Positions 43,207 to 54,803 of a stretch of 64,000 nucleotides of DNA are shown piece by piece (the first letter of the stretch is position 1; each line of letters starts with the position of its first letter). The notes beneath the pieces are model-generated. The model was not told where the DNA came from and did no database searches. It saw nothing but the letters and a program-made list of their open reading frames with translations. This stretch comes from Phlegmacium glaucopus (lineage: Eukaryota; Basidiomycota; Agaricomycetes; Agaricales; Cortinariaceae), in assembly GCA_015039465.1 (NCBI GenBank), contig MU130030.1, positions 221,950 through 285,949 on the forward strand, in the 5' to 3' direction. The translations under genes and the position numbers were made by a program.

Positions 43207-43492
43207 TCTGGAGCCCACCGCGAGGGGATAGTCGTCCATGATGATCCTATCTTCTTAGCCACAAGACCAACAGAACATTGATTCCTCAATAAATCTCAAC
43301 ACACTCAGAACTAGACAACGAACATATTCTAAAGAACCATTACCACTATCAAAAATCCTGCAGCTAAAGAAGAAAAAGAACACAGGACCGAGCCTGTCAA
43401 CAGCTGAACAACCAGCAGCCAAGGAAACGATACGCGGTAACCTACGGAAAGAATTATTAAGTCAGTTTCGGACAACAAGTCAGGAAGAAACA

Positions 43493-44809
43493 ATGAACAC
43501 AATGGCAAAAATGATGAAAGGGGTCGCAGGGATGCCCACTCCAGGTAGCTCTCGAGCTCCAGACTTTAACCCGAAGTACCCAACAGAGCTCAAAGATTTC
43601 TTTCAGGAATTTGAAGAACATGCAAAGGCATGCGGATTGGATGAAAAAGAGAAGGCGAGGGTGGTGGTAAGATACACAGATGGGGCAACAAAGAGGTTTT
43701 GGAGGAGTCTAGAGGGGTATGAGGAAAGCTATGAAGTGTTGAAAGAAAGGATACTCGACTCCTATTCAAAAATGCAGCTGGGGGACAAGTTCACGACCAA
43801 TGGGCTAATCAAGCTCATCACCAAATCAGCTAATGGAACAGTTGATGATGAAACAGACCTAAACACGTACTACAGACAGTTCTGGCCCATAGCGAGCCAC
43901 CTAGTCAAGAACAAGAAAATCAATATTGATGATCGGGATTGTTACTTCTGGCAAGGAATCCCATCAGACACCCGAAGGGGCATACGCAACCGATTAGAGA
44001 CAAAAGATCATACCTTTGACCACTCTCAGGTTCCAACGATAACCCAAGCTATGGAAGCAGGACAATTTGTATTAACAAGGGAGGCAGCTGATTCGGACAA
44101 AGAGGAGTTTCTGTTAAACAAAACTAGAAAGAAGTTGGGAGGATGTGGAAAGAAAAGAAGGGAGGGAAAAGAAATCAGTGAGGATGAAATGGAAGAAGGG
44201 TCCAGTGAGGAGGAGGAAATGAAGCGAAAATCTGTAAGGAGAGAGGTCAGGACGAGACGAGTCAGATTTGAAGAAAAGGATGCCAAGGATGAGGTGGAGG
44301 AGTTGACGACGAAGTTACATGGATTGAACATGCAGGAGGCGGCCTATGCATCAACATATGCTCGCCTAGTATTGGTAGCACCGGTACTCGCTGACAAGAT
44401 ACCACCACCAATGCAGTGGACTTCCGCAATAACTGCAGCGGCCATGGGAACGTCCAGCCACGGGCCCCATGCTCATACCCATGCTCATACCTATGGAACC
44501 AATCACCTTTGTCATTTTTGCAAGCAGCCAGGCTGCAGGATTGGGTCTTGTCCAACCGCTAGTGAGTACATGCAGCAAGGAAAGGTCGCACGTCATCCAA
44601 GGGGGTATTATACCTATCCAGATGGAGGTCGTATCGAGAGCCACCCCAAAGGACTGAAAGGAGCAGTAGATGCGGCAGCAAACACCGTGCCGAGCATCGT
44701 CTCTTCAAAGCCTAGGGATTTGCCACCACATATGACGACGCCAACGACACTCAGTTCCTTTGTAACCGTACAGGAGTTAGAGGAGGAAGAGGAAGAAGGA
44801 TTTGTGTAG
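43493..44809 (+). pseudogene. Gypsy gag (capsid and nucleocapsid-like), ends at a probable premature TAG
   Basis: 438-codon frame starting MNTMAKMMKG. A capsid-like helical region (LKDFFQEFEEHAKACGLDEK, YTDGATKRFWRSLEGYE) is followed by an acidic/basic region and a zinc-knuckle-like CHFCKQPGCRIGSC. In related fungal elements gag continues into the protease, and here the same frame continues after TAG 44807-44809 and TGA 44903-44905. I therefore treat both as disabling or readthrough stops. Confidence 0.75.
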
Positions 44810-44953
44810 GGGGCTATTGTGGAAATGGAAGAACAAATGGAAAGAGAGGAGGTGGCCAAAGGATGTGTGATGATGAGAGCACAGAAGAAAGGAGAAGCTG
44901 AATGAAAGGAGGGACATCAGAAGACAGAAGAAAGAAAAAGTACACAGGCGCCG

Positions 44954-47900
44954 GTGTACCGTTTTGAATCAAAAATAATGGACCCAGAACTCCCAGCGCA
45001 GATTCTCCAGCGGGTTCTCGACATTCAAGTACCCAACATCAAAGTTAAAGACCTGCTATCGCTCAGTGGGGATCTCCGTAAAGTTATGGTGGAGAATGTA
45101 CGCATGCAGAAATCAGCAACTGCCAATGTTGCTGTAACCGCGGTGATATGATTGAATTTGCTTTTTGCAAGGGTAATCAAAGGATTACCGTTTTTAGGAA
45201 TTTGTCTACAACAAATCCAGAAACCAATAACTTTTAATGACCAACAAACTCTGTTTTTGTGCAAGTTGGGGTTTCCTTGAAAGTATAACCAGTATACTCT
45301 TGAATAAAACAACAATACACTTTTTAAGTCCAAATGTTCTAGACTATGATTCAAGTTTAAAGTCCAAATTTCTCTAGACTATGATTCTGATAACAAGTTT
45401 ATAGTCCAATTTCTTAGACTATTATATAGTGCTTTTTGATAGAACAAAGGCAAGTCCCTATAGGATTTAATATCCTTTGTCTATATGATAACCAATTTTG
45501 GTAGTACAAAGACAAGCCCCTTTAGGGTTTAATATTCTTTGACTATCCACAACAAATGATTTAAAGTCCCTGAGGCAGACTGTGAGACAGCTTTATAGTA
45601 CAAGGATTTCTCCTCAGACTCTGACAAAGGATTTAATATCCTTGCTTCCAAGACAAGTCCCTAAAGGATTTAATATTCTTGGTTTACACAGAACAAAGGT
45701 AAGCCCCTTTAGGATTTAATACCCTTTGAACTGAGTGAAGCAAAGCAAGTCCACTTGTAATTCCAATTCTAACTTGTGCCAATTCAGAGCGCTGAAACTT
45801 GGGAAAGGAAGAGTGCAAATTCACTAATTTTACTGGTGCTTTCTAGCTACTTTTATACATAAATGAGAAACAAAATTAGGTAAGAGTCTGTGATGTGATG
45901 TCTATGTTTTTTGATTACTGATGCTATTTTATGATGTCATGTCTTGTTTTTGGATGATAAATCCTTGTTTTATGATGTCAGGTCTTGTTTTATGATGTCA
46001 TGTCTTGTTTTTGGATGATAAATCCTTGTTTTATGATGTCAGGTCTTGTTTTATGATGTCATGTCTTGTTTCTAGATGACTGAGCATTGTTTTATGATGT
46101 CATGTCTTGTTTCTAGATGACTGAGCATTGTTTTATGATGTCATGTCTTGTTTCTAGATGACTGAGCATTGTTTAATGATGTCATATGTTTCATAATGTG
46201 ACATAATGTGACATAATGTCACGAAATGTCACATAGTATCACATGGTATCACATGATATCACATGATATCACATGCTATCACATGCTTCATTATTGTAGG
46301 ACCTTTTATTGATATTTTACTTACTGATGTTATCCTTAGGACTTGTATAACAATCCTTCATAGTTGTAGACTTTGATAGTTACTTTAGATTGCAAGTAGT
46401 TCATTTGACCATTATGGATTTTGTATGGTTAGAGTCTGAACTTTTTGTAGTGTTGTTTAACAGTATGATAAATAGATCAATTCAGATCATAGTTATCTGC
46501 TGCCTTAACATTTATTACTATGCAATTTCCAGTTTAATCAACAAGTGTAGTCAACACTTTTGACCCTTACAGTATCAATTTGTAGATTAATTCATGGTTG
46601 GGTTATTGATCTTGTTGATTCAATTGAAGAATAATATTATGAAAAATTGAATAATCCATAGGTATTCAACTTTCAGTCCTATCAGCGGTCCCAGAAGTCT
46701 TGGTAGAATTCACAACGCCGCTTCGAGAACTGGATGTGACATTGATGGGGAAGAAAGAAGAAGTGGGTTTGCTGGACGAGGGATCAGAAATTGTGGTGAT
46801 AAGAAGAGATCTATGTGATGAGTTAGGGGCGGTTGTGAATAAGAACTGGAGAATGACAATGCAGGTGGTGAATAATGTGAAGGAAGGGTTGAAGGGTTGT
46901 GCGGAGTTCTTGGAAATTGATGTTGGGGGGATAAAAACCTATGCGCATGCGTTTGTGGTGGATTCCGCGCCTTATCGTCTCCTGCTGGGTCGGCCATGGC
47001 AGAAAGGGGTCAAGTTGGGCAAGATTGAAGGAGAGAATGGAGAAGTGGATGTGGTCATTACGGATCTGGTGGATAAAGACAGGAAGGCGGTGATATCAAC
47101 GAGGGAGAGGAAAGAGGAGCAGCTAAAGAAGGGGTTAGCAGTGATGGTGGATAAAAGTAACGAAGACCTGAAGATCCAGGGAAAGGACGACTCACTTACC
47201 AGCGCAATTCTGGGCTCATCGTTCACATACGATAAAGAGGCTCACTGTCTGGTGTACAAAAAAGTGGCCAACAAAGTTCGGCCTATTGCCACATCGATGC
47301 CTAATGATGTCAAAATCATTCGCCATTTTCCAGAAGACCCGCTGGCAAGCTTACCAGAGTTAATGCCACACCCACCGCCATTCCAGCCGGGAATCCGTCT
47401 TACACAAGAATGAATGAATGCATTAGGATTGTTAGACAACAAGTTCTTAGGGGCCGAGGAGCAGAAGTTGATAGCCAAGGTGTTGTTGAACAATGAGATG
47501 GGGTTGGCTTGGGAGGAGTCCAAAAGAGGGAAATTCCGAGATGAGTACTTCTCGCCAGTGAAGATTCCAGTCATCGAGCATGTACCTTGGACCAGGAAAA
47601 GTCTTCCGATACCGCCTGGAATTCGGGAGAAAGTAATTGACTTGATCAGGAAGAAAGTCGAATCCGGAGTTTACAAACCGTCCTACAGTTCCTACCATCA
47701 TCAGTGGTTCACTCTAGCAAAGAAAGGTGGGAACGTACGAATCATACACAACCTAACTCCACTCAACACTGTCACCATCCGGGATTCACAAGAGCCGCCG
47801 CTAGTCCAGTTGTACGCAGAGCAATGTGCAGCAAAAGGAATCTACTCAGGTCTGGACCTATTTGTTGGATATGATCAGCGCGCTCTACATGAGGAATCCA

Positions 47901-49797
47901 GGGATCTCACCACGTTCGATACGCCAGCTGGTACCCATCGACTAATGGTGCTTCCTCAAGGATGGACAGGTTCCGTCGGGATCTTTCATAATGATGTTGC
48001 CTTCCTGTTGCAAAAAGAGACATCGGTAGCGCCCAACTTTCTAGATGACATTACACTATTAGGACCCAAAATGCGTTATGAAACGAGCAAAGACACTTAC
48101 GAAGTCTTAAAAGACAATCCAAATATACGCTGTTTCGTCTGGGAACATGCGGTCGATCTAAATTGTGTCCTTCATTGTCTCAAGCATGCTGGAGCTACGA
48201 TATCTGCGAAGAAACTTCAATTATGTCAGCCAGACATCATAGTTGTGGGCAGGAAATGCACGTACGAAGGACAGGAGCCGGATGTGACTACTGTGGAGAA
48301 AGTGTTGAACTGGCCAGAATGCCAGAACGTATTGGAAGTGAGAGGGTTTTTAGGAATGGCTGGGGTGGTGAGGAATTGGATTAAGGGGTTTGCGGAGGTT
48401 TGTAACCCGTTGACAAGATTAACAAGAGTGACAAAGATGGAGTTTGAATGGGGGGATGAGCAGAGAGCAGCAATGGGAGAGTTAAAGAAGAGGGTAGCAA
48501 CATGCGAAGCTATCTGGCCGATCGATCACTCCCTTCCACACAACATTATCCTATCTGTCGACACATCCATTATCGCGGTCGGCTTTATTTTGGCCCAACT
48601 TGATAGTGAGAACCGACAAAGACCAGCTAGATTCGGATCCATTGCCTGGGACAAACACATCGCCTGATATTCACAGGCCAAACTTGAGCTGTACAGCCTC
48701 TTCCAGGCACTCAATGCGACAAAACTCTGGATCATAGGGGCAAAGAAGTTAGTAGTGGAAGTCGATGCGCAGTATATCAAGGGCATGTTGAACAAACCGG
48801 ACATACATCCAAACGCAGTGATGAATAGGTGGATCTCGGCGATCCTACTTTTCGACTTTGAGTTGATCCATGTGCCAGGGGTGAAACACAAAGGACCAGA
48901 TGGGTTGTCCAGATGACAGCAGGGAGAGGGGGAAGAAATGGAAGGAGAAGACAAGGCGGAGACTTGGGTGGACGAGGTTTTGGGTTGTGGAATATGGGTG
49001 GCAGGATGTGGGAGCAATGGCAGTGTGGTTCAAGTCTTGACGATAGGAGAAGTGAGGAGAAGTGACGAGGACGTCACGATGGAAAAGAAAGGGGGAGAGG
49101 AAGGGTATGAAGGATACCTGGCAATACAAAACGAAGAAACTAGGCAAAAAGACAGAGAATTGGAAGCAACCAGGAAATTTCTTGAAACCTTGGATATACT
49201 GGAAGGACTCATGGAAAGGATCAAAAAAGCATTCCTCAAGAACGTTAGCAAGTTCTTTACCAGAGGAGGGAAGCTATGGAAAAAGGAGCATAAGGGATGG
49301 CACCAACAGGTGGTAACAATGAGTCAAGAACATTATCGATTGTTGATTGAAGCACATGATCGACTGGGTCACAAGGGGTTCTATGCGACATATCGCACCC
49401 TAGCTGATCGCTTCTGGTGGCCACTTATCAGTCTCGACATTCGTTGGCTCATCAAGACATGCCATCAATGTCAGATCTTGTCCTTCGAAAATGTTGTCAT
49501 TCCCCCCATGGTTCAGACACCAGCATCTCTATTCCATAAAGCATATATCGATACCATGCATATGCCACTCTCACACAGATATAAATACATTGTCCAAGCC
49601 CGATGCAGTCTCACTGGATGGCCTGAATGGCGAGCTCTCACTAGGGAAACAGGACGAACACTAGGAACATTTACTTTTGAGGAAATTCTATGCAGATGGG
49701 GAGCACTCGAGGAAATTGTAACGGACAACGGCACTGCATTTGTTGCAGCACTCGACTGGTTAGCTAATAGGTACCACATCCAACACATCAGAATATC
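44954..49797 (+). pseudogene. Gypsy pol: protease, reverse transcriptase, RNase H, integrase N-terminal half
   Basis: After removal of the 45144-46684 insertion the frame continues through an aspartic protease (LLDEGSEIVVI, YRLLLGRPWQ). The reverse transcriptase has YSGLDLFVGYDQ and LPQGWTG, and FLDD at the catalytic site. Ty3-type RNase H follows (ILSVDTSIIAVGFILAQ, YSQAKLELYSLFQAL, VEVDAQYIKGML). The integrase zinc finger is HDRLGHKGFYATYRTL..CHQC, with core DT and DNGTAF. In-frame TGA codons occur at 47411, 48665 and 48914. The frame is cut at 49797 by hAT-like element A. Confidence 0.88.
45144..46684. mobile_element. 1541-bp LTR-like insertion rich in nested repeats
   Basis: Starts TGATATGATTG and ends CAGTCCTATCA, that is TG...CA with a TGATA/TATCA terminal inverted repeat, flanked by a direct repeat GCGG (or GCGGT). 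Removing it plus one duplication joins ...GTAACCGCGG to TCCCAGAAG in the pol frame. There is no coding frame. Inside are AGTCC..TTTCT.AGACTAT repeats, five or more AGGATTTAATATCCTTTG palindromic units (45450-45730), 40-bp minisatellite units TTTATGATGTCATGTCTTG.. (45900-46180) and a 10-bp ACATGATATC array (46200-46290). Probably a long solo LTR or a non-autonomous LTR element. Confidence 0.75.
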
Positions 49798-52053
49798 GAG
49801 GTCTTTGCTGTGAGCCACCAGATCTGATCAGATCCGGTCAGAATTTTTTTCCAGCCCAAATGGCAGTAATAGAGCCAATTTTTCTGACCAGATTCTGATC
49901 AGATCTGATCAGATCTAATCAGATTTAATTCTGACCAATTTCCGAGCAGAATCTGACCATTTCTGAGCAGAATCCGAGCAGAATTGAGCTTAAGAAATTA
50001 ATCCCCTGACCATACTAATAATAATAAAATAATTATATAATCTGTACGATGCAGGAATTGAACCAGTAACCAAATATAACAATGTGTAAGGATTGCAATG
50101 CCTTGCTGCTGTCAAAATTCTGTATTTTGTTCAGTGCGAGGGGTGTGATCACGTGATCACATGTGACGCCCCAAGTTGTGTTGATTCAGGTTTGTTCTCT
50201 TAACTGTTTCTCACGTCACACGGCCAGCAACGACGACCACAGACGATGCTGTGCATCGTCTGTGGTCATAAAAAGGTAAGTTGATTATATCGACATTTAT
50301 TATATACTAATACCCAATACGCAACAACAGCACGAATAACAACAACAAACAACGACGGCAGCATAACGACGACAAGGGCAGCACGACGACGACAAGGGCA
50401 GCACGACGACGACGACGACGACGACGACGTGCCACGTCGTAACGGTAACCCCCCCTCACCAGGGGGGGTATTTTTTTATTTCATTTTATCTTACTTCATT
50501 ACTAACACTTTATAATAGTTCATGTACAATGTACGACAACGACAACAAACGACTACGACAAACAACACGTACAACGACGACGTACAACACCTACAACGAC
50601 ATACAACGCGTACAACGATGACGTACGACACCCACAACGACATACAACACCTACAACAGAACAACAACGACCGCAGCACAACGATGAGGCCGACGACTAC
50701 CGCATGACAACGGTAACCACCCCGCCCCTTCACTGGGGGGGGACGACTACCACATAACAACGGTAACCACCCCCCCCCTTCCCTGGGGGGGGGGGTATTT
50801 TTTTTTATATTCTATTCTAATCCTCTGCTAACAGATTATATTAGGCTTGTACGACGTACAACAACGATAACAAACGACAAACGACACGTAAGACAACACC
50901 CACACGCGTCCACTGACGCCCAGACACGTCCAGTTACACACACACACGTACAACGACAGCCCGACAACACCCACACACGTCCAATGACGCCCAGACACGT
51001 ACAACAACACCCCAACGACACCCACACGCGTCCAATGACGCCCAGACCCGTACAACGACACCCCGACAACACCTACACGCGTCTAATGACGCCCCGACAC
51101 ATCCAGTTACACCCACACGCGTACAACGTCACCCCGACAACACAGACACGTACGATGACACCCGGATGCATACGACGACACCCAGACGCGTACGGACGCG
51201 TACGACAACACCCACCCACACCCACACACGTACGCTGACATGCACACGTGTCCAGCTACACCCACAACACATCCAATGGCGCCCACATGGATACAACAAC
51301 GTACGACACCCACCCACCGCCCCTCATTCCTTGCTACAACAACAACAACCTCTTACGGGGTTTCTATTTATTTTAATGGATAACGACGATGGCAATGACA
51401 GCACCCCCACTGGGGGCCTATTCTTTTTTACTTTCTATCTTTTTTTTACTTTCTACTTTGTACTTTTTATAGGCTATGAAAATGACACCAACAACCCCTC
51501 TCACTAGGGTATTTGTTTTGATACTTTACTAGGCTATTAGTATTAATAAAATGAATAATATTGAACTTTTTGTATTCAAGATATTTGAGAATATAGAATT
51601 TTTTCTTAGAATCTTTTTAGAAATTACTGGCTAAGTAAGATTCTGATCAGATTCTGATCAATTCTGGTGGGGGACAGTAAAGTACTGAATTAGATATATT
51701 ATTTTGTACTTCTAATGTATTGGTAACTAATCCCCCCTCAAAAAGAGGGGTAATTAATCCATTTTAATTCTAATTTTAATTAATATGTTAGAAAAGTTTG
51801 AAAAAATATGAGTTAGTAGGAATTGACTTATAAGTATTGCAAATTCTGATCAGATCTGCTCAGAATCTGCTCAGATTTGATCAGAACTGGTCAGATCTGG
51901 TCAGAACTGGTCAAATTCTGATCAGAACTGGTCAGAATCTGCTCAGATCTGAGCAGAACTGGTCAGAACTGGTCAGATTCTGAGCAGATCTGAGCAGATC
52001 TGACCAATTCCGCTCAGATCTGATCAGATCTGGTGGGGGACAGAAAAGTACTG
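49798..52053 (-). mobile_element. hAT-like non-autonomous element A (8-bp TSD AGAATATC)
   Basis: Flanked by perfect 8-bp duplications AGAATATC (49790-49797 and 52054-52061), diagnostic of hAT-type transposition. Ends are GAGGTCTTTGCTGTGAGCCA (left) and, reverse complemented, CAGTACTTTTCTGTCCCCCA (right): imperfect TIRs followed by fields of CTGATCAGATC repeats. The interior holds a perfect 15-bp-stem hairpin (50235-50267), a palindrome GTGATCACGTGATCAC (about 50147), ACG-rich simple repeats, C-run/G-run hairpin modules and about 18-36-bp tandem CACCC/CAACGAC repeats (50890-51300). No transposase. It lies in the opposite orientation to element B. An extra family terminus is embedded at about 51675-51697. 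Confidence 0.88.
50235..50267. repeat. Perfect hairpin (15-bp stem, 3-nt loop) in element A
   Basis: Stem GACCACAGACGATGC / GCATCGTCTGTGGTC with loop TGT. Identical to 59011-59043 in element B. Confidence 0.9.
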
Positions 52054-52061
52054 AGAATATC

Positions 52062-53258
52062 CGCATATAACTCGCAATCCAATGGCATCGTGGAGACCAC
52101 TCATAGGACCATCCGGGATGCACTTGTCAAGATATGCTCAGGCGATATATGAAAATGGTATGATCATGCACCTCACATATTCTGGGCTGATCGCGTTACT
52201 ACTCGAAAATCGACTGGTCTCACACTGTACTATGCCGTTCACGGGGTAGAGCCCCTTTTGCCGTTCGATATAACCGAGGCAACATTCCTATCAACTCCTA
52301 TTCAATCCCAGATCTCAGATGTGGATCTTCTTACAATCCGGGCTCGATGTTAAGTTTAAAACAAGGAAGTCACGTCGGAGCTACTCCGGAACAGTAAGCG
52401 GAAAGGACGTTGGCCTCAGCGTGTGTGCTGTGCCGCCCAGCTCCTAAGGTGTCCTGATTTCGGAACGGAAGAAGAAGTAATAAGACGGAAGACCTCAGTG
52501 ACTTAGAGGACGAACAAGAGGAGGAAACTAAGTTGATATTTGAACTGAGGGAATAGCAACCAAAATATAAAAGATAAATATAAGTGCTGCATTCTGCTCC
52601 CGGAAAGGTTCTGCATTCTTGGGTGAATAATCCATGGCGGGTATGCTGACTGATGATGGGAAAGATGATGACAAAGAATAGTGGTAGTGGCGAAGAAGTG
52701 ATAACGGGTTTGGAGTATAGATGGAGGAACCGGAATGACACGGAGAAGTCTTGGAGTTGAACATAGGAAGAGTAGTACGGGATATAAGGGAAGGCACTGT
52801 ACGGAGTACGGACTACCGGAAACAGCTCCGACGGAGCCAGACCGAAGTAACGTATAACGGAATGTAACACTCGAGCTCTCCAGAAACGAGATGAAGACTT
52901 AGATGAAATACACCACAAAGTCCTTGCTGCACGATACGCGTCTATCCGAGACTTTGAAAAGAAAAATGCAAATAAGATTCACGATTATGACTTCAGACAG
53001 GGAGAATTGGTCCTGGTGCTCAACAAGAAGATAGAACCTGACGTTGGCCGCAAATGCAAACCACGGTACTTTGGCCCCATGATGGTCGATAAGCGATTAC
53101 AAAGCGGTGCCTACATTCTTGCAGAGGTAAACGGCGTGGTCTCTCGACTCAAGTTTGCAGCCTTTCACCTTATTCTGTACCACCCACGGTCTCCAAAGCA
53201 ACTTGAAATAATGGAATTCATAGACACAATGGACCTAGTAGGCATAGAGGAGGTGTAA
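52062..53258 (+). pseudogene. Gypsy integrase C-terminal half
   Basis: Continues the integrase core after element A: the frame joins to YNSQSNGIVETTHRTIRDAL, which has the catalytic Glu of the DDE triad. It then continues FWADRVTTRKSTG and GVEPLLPFDITEATF. TGA at 52150-52152 interrupts it. The 52348-52869 solo LTR splits ...TIRAR from ALQKRDEDLDE. The tail has GRKCKPRYFGPMMVDKRL, a GPY/F-type segment, and ends at TAA 53256. Confidence 0.85.
52348..52869. mobile_element. Solo LTR, 522 bp, TSD CTCGA
   Basis: Starts TGTTAAG and ends TGTAACA (TGTTA/TAACA inverted ends), flanked by CTCGA at 52343-52347 and 52870-52874. Excision restores the Gypsy integrase frame exactly. The internal sequence is non-coding. 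Confidence 0.85.
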
Positions 53259-53293
53259 AGGGAACATGGGAGGATGACGAGGACGTCATGATC

Positions 53294-53309
53294 AAAAGAA
53301 AAGGGGAGA
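53294..53309 (+). other. Polypurine tract of the Gypsy element
   Basis: A 16-base purine run directly upstream of the 3' LTR; the plus-strand priming site in Ty3/Gypsy replication. Confidence 0.8.
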
Positions 53310-53650
53310 TGTGGGGAAGACGAGTCGGCTACACGAGGCCATAGTTTCTGATATGTTTCTCTCATTCCTTATTTTTTATCATTCTTTCTTTCTTTTACTT
53401 AATTACTAAACCTGGACAATGCGTAGGTAGTTGTAGATTATGGACCAAGCGAGGTGGCCTGCGGCCTCCTTCCCCTTCCGTAGCATAGACTTCGTGGCAC
53501 CATTGTACTAGGTGGGCCACCATGCCACACCTTTGTAGTATAAAAACTCTTAGAAATTACAGACCAATAATCATTATCTTTTACTCCATATTTCTTCTAT
53601 CTAAAGTCTAAAAGCTACTATCCCCTTCGAAACTCGTAACAATCACTACA
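53310..53650 (+). repeat. 3' LTR of the Gypsy element
   Basis: 341 bp, TGTGGGG...ACTACA, followed by the TAAG duplication. It carries an extra 10 bp (around TTTACTCCATATTTC) relative to the 5' LTR. Confidence 0.93.
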
Positions 53651-54077
53651 TAAGCATCTACCATCCACTTGTTCCTTGGCTAGCAATCCAGCAAAGCAAT
53701 CAATCTACTATCCGCATCGGTCATTGGCTCACATTTGATCATATCTTTGGTCCATCATTTCAAGAACGGCCCCTTTATGGATGCATAAGCCACATCTCCC
53801 ATTATGTCAGAGGCTTTGTCATTGTTGTTGTGGCTATGGACCCACAAGTTTTTGCTTCAGGCATCTATCTTGCCATCCCTCGCTCTTGGATCACACTCAG
53901 TCCCCTATCCTTGATTATCTACCTCTTATCTTATCATTCACTGCCAAAACCATCATTCACACGGTACCTGAAGCCTTCCCACCCTCTTTATGACAACTTA
54001 GGAAGTCCAGGAGGATCACGACTAAGCAGGAGTTGCAGATGAATCAGCAGCAGAGGATTATTCTCGCAGAGTGTCAA

Positions 54078-54803
54078 GTGTTATCAAGGCTGCGCTATAA
54101 ATCATTGTTTGTGTTGTTATAAAACACCAACCAGAGGGAACTGGACCAGACTTTAGGTCAGAATATCCCCCTGTGTTTGTTTAGGGAAGGTATAACCAGA
54201 GACTAGTAAGCACACTTGGTTAGAAGAGAGTAGAGGAGGATGAGGATGAAGATCTTGGAAGGTGAATGAGGTAGAGGACAAGGATGAGGATGGGTAAGAA
54301 AGAGTCTTTAGTAAGACTATAGCAGTAGACATGACAGTATAGGACAGTAACAGATAAAAAGGCTGAAAAAGCGAACTTGAGGGAGGAATTCACTGGAACT
54401 CCACTGAGATGATGACTGTAGGGGACTAAGAATGAATTGGGAGAAACTACCTATCCTGGTACAAAAGAGCAGTATTTATACCCTAAGGATAAGGCTATGT
54501 AGAACAATAAAAAGAAAGAAGTATGCACTGTCAAAGGAAGAAAGATAAAGAGAGGACAGCTGCGAGAAGAAAAGAACAATGGAAAAGAAGAAGGAACAAT
54601 AAAAAAATCTGTAAAGTGTCAAAGTGCGAGAGAAAAGAAGAGAAGGCAGTGTACATAGTCCAATAGCAAAAATATATCAACTCCATAGGCGTGTGGTCAT
54701 GTCAAAAATGTGAAAGGTCCTGAGTCAACACTTGAAAGGCGCAGCCTTGTTCCCGAGAAAACACTACTTGCCCATGATCCCATGTCGCACAGCCTTGATA
54801 ACA
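54078..54803 (-). repeat. LTR-like sequence at the centre of the inverted repeat
   Basis: About 726 bp with terminal inverted repeats TGTTATCAAGGCTG / CAGCCTTGATAACA. On the minus strand it has a TATA box (GGGTATAAATACTGCTC, about 54470-54490) followed by a CT-rich stretch, as in LTR promoters. It is flanked on both sides by the same sequence in inverted orientation rather than by a direct target duplication. Confidence 0.65.

Larger units (their letters stand above)
42876..53650 (+). mobile_element. Ty3/Gypsy LTR retrotransposon carrying three later insertions
   Basis: A complete structure: TSD TAAG on both sides, 5' LTR 42876-43206, a primer-binding-site candidate starting TGGAGCCCACCGCGAGG just after the LTR, gag, then protease-RT-RNase H-integrase in one frame. 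A polypurine tract AAAAGAAAAGGGGAGA follows, directly before the 3' LTR 53310-53650. Insertions at 45144-46684, 49798-52053 and 52348-52869 each carry a target duplication, and excising them restores the frame. Six premature stops (TAG 44807; TGA 44903, 47411, 48665, 48914, 52150) and no frameshift make the copy non-autonomous. Confidence 0.93.

Noticed and set aside
44026..44331. Antisense frames over Gypsy gag and other retroelement regions
   Set aside because: Shadows of the sense coding frame; no independent motif.
45890..46290. CRISPR-like regularly spaced repeats
   Set aside because: Units are directly adjacent minisatellites without unique spacers, in a eukaryotic retroelement.
50035..50110. 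tRNA-like B-box (GGTTCAATTCC on the minus strand) in element A
   Set aside because: The rest does not fold as a cloverleaf by eye, no good A-box was seen, and the corresponding part of element B lacks the B-box. Probably chance.
51698..51705. 8-bp target duplication for the embedded terminus in element A (AATTAGAT)
   Set aside because: No second AATTAGAT was found upstream at a plausible partner end, so a complete nested insertion cannot be claimed.
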